Of a stretch of DNA of 64,000 nt, positions 58,225 to 64,000 are shown in pieces. The stretch lies in assembly GCA_900073065.1 (NCBI GenBank), contig FJOG01000001.1, positions 2,737,225 to 2,801,224 on the forward strand. Reading direction: 5' to 3'. A program made the translations under genes and the position numbers. The first letter of the stretch is position 1; each line of letters starts with the position of its first letter. Under the pieces are notes generated by a model, which saw only the letters and a program-made list of their open reading frames with translations, ran no database searches and had not been told where the DNA came from. This DNA is from Phialocephala subalpina. Its lineage: Eukaryota > Ascomycota > Leotiomycetes > Helotiales > Mollisiaceae.

Positions 58225-59954
58225 CTAGCTACTCACTGGCTTCGCCCACACCGGCAATCTTTGGCACCAATTCTTCGACACGCCCGTAAACCCATCATGA
58301 TAGGTCAATATGTCGTCATCCGTGATGTTCGCTGCTGTATCGATGCTCAGGTCAAACTTCCGAAAGATGTGGGCGAACAATAACCGCATCTCCACCCAAG
58401 CAATCTCTAGACCAGCACAAACATGCGTCCCTTTGCTGAAAGCCACCGCCCATTGATCGAGCTCTCCTCCTGCATTCTCTTTCCCAATCCAACGCTCTGG
58501 TCGGAATACGTCGGCGTCAGAACCCCATATACTGGGGTCTCTAGAAACCATCGATAAGGAGGTACTGATGATCGTGCCAGGAGGGAATTCATAATCCTTG
58601 TACCGCTCGACGTCGCGAGGATTGTAACGGCTCAGTCGGCCAGGAGGAGGAGTGAAGCGCAGAGATTCTTTGATCACCGCTGTCAGATATGGACAAGCAT
58701 CAAGTGCATCCATTGATGGCGGAAGGCGTATATCAGGCCAAGCAGTCCTGAGTTCGGACTTCAGTTGATCTGCCATTTTCGAATTACGAAGAAGTTGGTA
58801 GGTTCCGAGAGTGATGGTAGTCCCTACTGTCTCCCAGCCGCCGCTCCAAACTGCTACTCCCTGCTGGGACAACGCAGATATAGTTTTGTCCGAGTCGGCG
58901 AGCTTGGCTTCCATGAATGTTGTCATGACTGGTTTCATCTTCCTGGATCCGGCTGTCTTTGATGGATCTTTCATTTCTTCCTGAATTTCTTGTATCGTAG
59001 CTTTCGCCCACTGTCGTTTTGTACATTAGTTTCTTTACAAGACTTTTGGATCTGTTCTTACAGAAATATAGCCGAGCATAGACCATTGTGGCTGAGGTCC
59101 TCCTGCCGTTTGTTTCATTTTCTGCCATATCAGGTCGCATAGTAAGGGTATGAGGAAGTAAATGTGTCGACCTAGGTTGAACATGCCAAATAGAACTTCG
59201 TGTTTTCTGTCATAGAGACCACGAGTGCTGACTTCGTCGTCGATGAAGTTGAATTGTTTACCGAATATGAATTCGGTGAAGATATCAGCTGGTGCGCCTC
59301 GATATATGTACCTGACGGTGTTAGCAAGGTATCGTTAAGAAGGGGACAAATGGGCGAGTCCGAGAGAACTTACGCTAAATCTACCGTTCGACCTTCAGTG
59401 TGTCTTTGTGTGATAATCTCGCAAGCTTTGTTTATATGCTCATTCATCAAGTCCTGAAGTTTCAGGGCATTGGAGCGTGAGAATGAATCCCCAAATGCAG
59501 CTCTCTTCTTCGTGTAATGTTTATAATCTTCTGTTCCGAATATTGCCTCGCTGATTCCGAATTGCTTGCCGGTCATTGCCCATTTGTTGAGGGGACGGAA
59601 GGCTAGGAGCTGGTTGAAGTATGAGAGGTCGTGGATGTGGACTTCGTTGGGTCCGAGGCGGATGATTGGGCCTGGAGGAGGGGATTAGAAGGGTTTGTTA
59701 TGGGGGTTGGGGATGTTACCATATTTCAAATGCAACTCAGGCATTCTGGTCCAGAGTCGTCCATGGTGTATTGAGTCCCACCAGAACTCATACGCTCGTG
59801 AGGTTGCACATATAGTTGGGCCAGGGACTCGGGACAAGGGATGAAAGAATATTCTTTGCACGATGATGGCTATCTTGCTCGCTACATACACTGCTATCAA
59901 AGAGAAAGCTATTATTGAGACGGGGAGCTGTTGAAATATTGAGAGAATGGCCAT
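58225..59954 (-). CDS. Cytochrome P450 monooxygenase (fungal secondary-metabolism type)
   Basis: Heme monooxygenase anchored in the endoplasmic reticulum; substrate unknown. Four exons: 59720-59954, 59374-59671, 59062-59311 and 58225-59010, giving 522 residues, a normal P450 length. The start is MAILSIFQQLPVS, with a membrane anchor (VSIIAFSLIAVYVASKIAII) and the hinge HPLSRVPGP. I-helix motif SGGWETVGTT, K-helix KESLR, FRPERW, and heme-binding loop FSKGTHVCAGLEIAW with Cys at ~459 (codon 58417-58419). In the loop the usual Arg two residues before Cys is His (codon 58423-58425). Sequence style is like trichodiene-oxygenase-type fungal P450s. An in-frame extension upstream to 60125 exists, but MAILS fits the anchor better. 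Neighbours (small protein, broken bicupin) do not define a pathway. Confidence 0.95.
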
Positions 59955-60735
59955 TTCCCGAGTTTCACGGGTGAAGAGGACGAAGTAAGGAGGGGTGACG
60001 AGGAGTATCTTGTCGAGCACACGCGCAGTCCAACCTTTATGAATGAGAAATAATTCGATGAAGCTTAGACCTGGGTACGGACATGGGGCGGATGTATGAA
60101 CGGGAGATCTTCTCTTGACGTTCATGGGGCGGATGCATGATCGGAGATCTACTAGATCGAAGTCAGCTTACGAAGTACCGCAGCTTACTTATTAAATCCA
60201 CCAGATAAGTATCATTTGGTATATATAAATTCAAGGGAAGTGGTCAGGACCCGGAACCAGTCTCGCGATCTACAACACTGATATGGCAGATTTTGTGCCA
60301 GGTTGGGAAAGGAGATCGTGGTCACGTGTTAGTCTTCGTTGTGGAATCTGGGCAAAGTAATGAGTGGAAGGACTAGAGGGATGTACTATCTCGCGGTCGA
60401 AAGCCCATGTCTGTTTTCAAAAAGCAAAGGAAGAAATGAGTGATTAGGACTCGGGCGTGCAGCAACTCTGCATTGTGACTTCAAGGCAGCTTTGGCGCCC
60501 AACTTCAGAAGTAAGGCTCTGTCACGGTGCTTTGCCAACAGAGAATTTATGAGCGAGAAATCCCCTCTTCTAGGCTCAGCAGATTGCTCATGGTTTTCCC
60601 AAAACTCAGTTGCCTCCCTTCCGTAGCGCTTACCGAAATATCCATAGGTATATGGAAGTCTTATCTTGCTTCATAGGTCTTCCTCTTTGTATAGTAGCCT
60701 GTTAACTAGAGCTGATAGAGAACTTATAAGTTATT
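59955..60735. promoter_or_regulatory. Divergent intergenic region
   Basis: Promoter region of the P450 (minus) and of the small gene at 60736 (plus). A TATATAAATT stretch at 60219-60228 could be a TATA element on either strand. No coding sequence supported. Confidence 0.45.
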
Positions 60736-61003
60736 ATGAGCGAGATTGGAGGTGGTGCTGTATTTGGAGGCGTAGTATCACAACGAAATGATGTGCCTCT
60801 GAGGGCTTTTACGCCTCCTCAAAGGAGACAAGCGGGATCGATCTCCATTTCACCCATGCCTTGGGGCTATGAGGCCAGACTCGAATCTCCAGTAACAAAA
60901 CAGACGAACGTCTTCAATGTATGTACAATCCTTCAAACTAATCAACTGCGCTGACGGTAGACAGGAATACGAAACGGCGTACGAAGGAGAGCGCAAGGGC
61001 TGA
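60736..61003 (+). CDS. Small hypothetical protein, two exons
   Basis: Unknown function. Exon 1 is 60736-60918 and exon 2 is 60965-61003, joined by a 46-bp intron (GTATGT, CTGAC near the end, CAG), giving 73 residues. It begins MSEIGGGAVFGGVVSQRNDV, is basic in the middle (RAFTPPQRRQAGSISISPMP) and ends NEYETAYEGERKG. No signal peptide or membrane helix. The stop codon lies at the very start of the 70-bp tandem repeat. Without splicing, the frame would end in FNVCTILQTNQLR. Support is the good intron and the sensible joined end; it may still be a chance frame. Confidence 0.5.
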
Positions 61004-61208
61004 TGGCCCTGCTGTTTCTGTTGAGAGGCATGTTTCGTGATGCATAAATTCGAAATACGAACGCAAAGGCTGATGGCCCTGCTGTTTCTGTTGAGAGGCA
61101 TGTTTCGTGATGCATAAATTCGAAATACGAACGCAAAGGCTGATGGCCCTGCTGTTTCTGTTGAGAGGCATGTTTCGTGATGCATAAATTCGAAATACGA
61201 ACGCAAAG
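60999..61208. repeat. Tandem repeat, 70 bp x 3
   Basis: Three head-to-tail 70-bp units at about 60999-61068, 61069-61138 and 61139-61208. They are identical in the parts compared; only the bases before the first unit differ (GCGCAAGG against ACGCAAAG). The unit contains GGCATGTTTCGTGATGCAT. It lies between the convergent small gene and bicupin gene and gives a repeated minus-strand frame with no meaning. Confidence 0.95.
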
Positions 61209-61258
61209 GATAAGATCTATTACAAATCTATATCTACATTGAGCTTCCAAGACCATTG

Positions 61259-62317
61259 CTAAAGCTTAGAGGTAGGCTTGTCAACAGGGTTCTTCCTTCC
61301 TACAATCAGCGGGTCCTTGACCGTGACTGGGAACGTCGGCAGATCCATCTCCTTGATTCCAAACGTAGCAGCAAGCACCTCCCTCGACATAGCCGTAGCA
61401 CTCGTCCGATACCCCACATCTTGAGGCATTGGCTGATCAAAGAAGATCACGAAATGAATCTCATCGCCCTCCACACACTCGATCTGATGCGGATACGCAG
61501 CTGGGATGAAGTAGCAGTCTCCAGGCTTGAGGTAATAGGTGTCGAGAGATCCATCTGGGTCCATGACAGACATGCGTGCTTTTCCTTTGTGGACATAGCC
61601 CATTTCCACCGTATCTGGGTGCTAGTGTGGCTCCCTCATGCCTTCTTCAGCAACCCTCAGGCTGTACATTGACATATTGTTCAACGCGGGCCAAAATTGA
61701 GATCTTGCTGTCCTTGCTGACCCAACATCACCGGAAACTGGAGGAAGCATGCCCTCAACATCGAATTTGTGACGATTGGGAAGATGAGCCGTACTTGGTA
61801 TGTTCGGCTTGCCATCCCTCTTGACGATGTATTTGGGAGCCATGCTTCTCGTTAGCTTCTCGAAATGAGAAGAAGCAAGATCGTAGGTATTTCCAAGCAC
61901 GGCGTCCGTCATTGCTCCAAAGCTGGCGTGGAGAGAGAAATCTTTTGGTCGTTCGTGGCGGAACGCGATGATGAAGACCGCTTCCTCGTCCCCAATGTTC
62001 TCGATGTGGTGTAGCGAACCAGACTCGATGTGGAACATCTCTCCGCTTGAAATAGTGAAGTTGGAGAACTCGTTGCCGTTGCCTAAGATGGAGACTAGTA
62101 CTTGGCCACTGATGCAGTATGCGAGCTCGTTGCAATTGGCGTGCCAGTGAGGCTCTCGGATCGAACCTGGAGCAAGAACGAGACGCTTGATCGAGAGGTT
62201 CTTCAGGATTGGTAGGTCATCTTGTGTGATTCTTCGAAGGGACCCTAGCTCCGTATCGTAAAACGGTTTGGCGTTTATAAGGGAAATGGCATGTTTAGAG
62301 TGTGGTGGAGACTTCAT
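61259..62317 (-). pseudogene. Bicupin (oxalate decarboxylase/germin-like) broken by one stop codon
   Basis: Two-domain cupin metalloprotein; relatives include Mn-dependent oxalate decarboxylases, though the substrate here is not known. The start is the ATG at 62317 (MKSPPHSKH). The frame is open to codon 231, has TAG at 61622-61624, and then continues in the same frame to 61259 (352 codons in all). Cupin 1 (~45-130) has the metal motif EPHWHANCNELAYCISG and later GEMFHIESGSLHHIENIG. Cupin 2 has EPH-stop-HPDTVEMGYVHKG and YFIPAAYPHQIECV. The stop falls exactly at the Trp of the second H-W-H metal motif, so one TGG-to-TAG change explains it. There are no introns and no other defects, so inactivation is recent or the base call is wrong. 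If the stop is an error, this is an intact CDS. Confidence 0.87.
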
Positions 62318-64000
62318 GTTGAAGGCAAGCAATTAACAACAGATCTGGGCGAGACATAGAATTTGAAGGCACTCCATGCTCCCCTCGAATGCCTTTATAG
62401 ATTTTATATCTCGACACTATCAACGTCATGTTCGCAATAAAATCTTGAAACCGTCTACGTAGCTGCCGCCCTACTCCGGGACGGTGACAATGCAATTCGG
62501 GCCATCGGCTTCGGCATGGTGCTGAATAGTCTGTCCAAGGCGTAAGCACTACTTACGCACTTGATTACTGACAGATAAAGCTTAGCATCATCGATCCCAC
62601 AAAAACCCAGCCTTATGAGCAGGAACGATATATTTTTGGGTTTGAGTTCGCATTCTCGGCATCTCGGAGATTCGGCAGCTTGCCCAAGAGATCCCATAGG
62701 ACAATTGGTGTATCGACAGAAGCTCCACGAATATGATTGATGCGTACGATGACTTCAAAGAGGCGGTTGTGGCCACAGAGGTGATGGTCGCTTGAGAAAG
62801 AGGAGGCAAGAAGAACTTAATGTGAAAGGTGGTAGCGCCGATCACGTGCCACACTAGCGTCTTATCAGTGACCCTTACCTTTTCATTCAACCTCATCTCG
62901 CAGTCTCATGTCCACACGTTCTCAGACATCGAAGAAATCCACTTCGTTCTTGTTCATATGTTGTACCCCTCCCACCCTCAGAAACCTACCCGGTGAACGT
63001 TGCTTCTCCCGCTTTCCGGACGCCAGCTCCGGGGCAACGCCAATTACCGTTCGTGGTTGACATGCAAAGACTTGCTCAACTGCAGCCTTCGCCAGATCGA
63101 GCCAAATTGTTCTGCATTATTTCAACAATCACGGGGGCTTGAGGCCAATCTCGATGCCACTTTTTCTTTATTATTCGATCGAGGCTCCGTTTGTGCTTTC
63201 GAATATCTCGTCTGAGCTCCTCCTCAGTAGGAACAATTTAAGGCGAATTCCTACGCGTCGCATGGGAGACTTGAAGACCTTGTCGAGCATCTGCTCAGTC
63301 GACATGCGGCATTGGAGATGAGGATACCTGCAAAACCAATTCAACCGAGCTGCCAGCTGAGAATGCCATACAGCCTTGAATGAGCGGTAAAGTATCGCCA
63401 ATCATGCGCTATATGATCGGCGATTGCATTTGGCTGTCATTTCTATCGAGACCGGACATTTTCAGGACTGCTGATAGTGGTTGAATGTGGCGTGGCGAGA
63501 ACCAGCCACGAGCTTGGCATCCCGCCTGGGATGTTTGATTCAGCCCTAAGACTCTGGAACAACTGTGCAAGCAATTGTCCTTTCGTCGAATAGATTTGAA
63601 CTTGGATGCTCTTTCATACTAGAGTGTGAGCTAGATTTACCTTGGTGACACTCTGGGGTTAAAGTTTACCTAGCGTACGGGAACTTGGGCCATTCTAAGG
63701 TTCACTTTTGCAAATCAATTTTGCTTGCTGCTTAGCTGCAGCTGGCGTGGAGTCGACCCAATGTGCAGTGTTGTACTTTGTGTGTCGACCTTTCGACTCT
63801 CATGGCGTTTTCTCGATATCGCAACTGGATGACCACCGTCAGATTTCGAACTTTATCATGTTGGCGTCTTTGCGTAGCGGCAACCTCTTCAGCGCGGCTG
63901 AGATGGCAAAGGTACTCACTTGGCAGCTGACAGTCTTCACACGGGATGTTGTGGCGTGAAAAGGTCGACCGAGTCTCGGTGATCAGTAGATCGGTCGAGA
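62318..64000. other. Interval without a clear gene; possible transposase fragment at the end
   Basis: No intact gene. Near 63820-63915 (plus) a short frame reads LDDHRQISNFIMLASLRSGN followed by LFSAAEMAKV. This resembles, from memory, the helix-turn-helix start of fungal Tc1/mariner-like transposases. It is followed by unrelated sequence and stops. This is weak evidence. Confidence 0.3.

Noticed and set aside
60850..61256. Repetitive minus-strand frames encoding LCITKHASQQKQQG repeats
   Set aside because: They arise only because the 70-bp tandem repeat happens to be open when read three times in shifted frames.
1..64000. tRNA or 5S rRNA genes
   Set aside because: Looked by eye for the T-loop GTTCGA(A/G)TC and for 5S-like boxes; no candidate had a matching cloverleaf. 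A covariance-model scan would settle it.

Overview
This window looks like nuclear DNA of a filamentous ascomycete (Pezizomycotina). The genes are spread out, carry many 45-70 bp GT...AG introns with CTAAC/CTGAC-type branch sites, and encode fungal-type proteins: a class IV chitin synthase, its Skt5/Chs4-type activator, a polo kinase with fungal extensions, and a serine carboxypeptidase S10. The general look suggests Leotiomycetes, but that is an impression, not a test. No rRNA, CRISPR array or convincing tRNA gene was seen.

Layout. 0-0.5 kb: 5' end of a cytochrome P450 (-). 0.5-2.9 kb: gene-free, ending in a perfect 250-bp tandem duplication that scrambles the C-terminus of a PP2A activator gene (PTPA/Rrd, -). 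4.1-5.0 kb: exosome subunit Rrp46 (+), divergent from PTPA. 7.0-8.9 kb: NAD kinase (+). 9.7-11.3 kb: F-box-like protein (+). 12.6-14.6 kb: homeodomain factor (-). 15.5-17.7 kb: secreted S10 carboxypeptidase (-) whose start codon is one base out of frame. 18.9-19.8 kb: Ran GTPase (-). 20.5-21.4 kb: proteasome chaperone Nas2/PSMD9 (-). 22.1-25.5 kb: RhoGEF (+). 25.5-31.7 kb: a 6-kb block without a convincing gene. 31.7-32.2 kb: small membrane protein (+). 33.9-37.1 kb: SBDS-like Rtc3 protein, an unrecognised conserved-looking protein and OPA3-like protein (all -). 37.5-41.1 kb: polo kinase (+). 43.3-45.5 kb: Skt5/Chs4-like activator (-). 49.5-53.3 kb: class IV chitin synthase (+). 53.3-56.2 kb: degraded membrane-protein-like sequence with a second exact 250-bp tandem duplication. 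56.2-57.1 kb: single-pass membrane protein (-). 58.2-60.0 kb: second P450 (-). 60.7-61.0 kb: small two-exon gene (+), followed by a 70-bp x3 tandem repeat. 61.3-62.3 kb: bicupin gene (-) broken by one nonsense codon. 62.3-64 kb: no clear gene, with a weak transposase-like fragment at the end.

Most genes are ordinary housekeeping genes (RNA decay, NADP supply, nuclear transport, proteasome assembly, Rho signalling, mitosis). The clearest functional pairing is the class IV chitin synthase and its prenylated activator, about 4 kb apart and divergent. The most notable structural signal is that two unrelated loci both carry perfect tandem duplications of exactly 250 bp. In one of them the duplicate sits where an internal piece of the PTPA gene should be. 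I infer either an assembly artefact or one shared recent mechanism. I did not find strong evidence for a new defence or mobile system.
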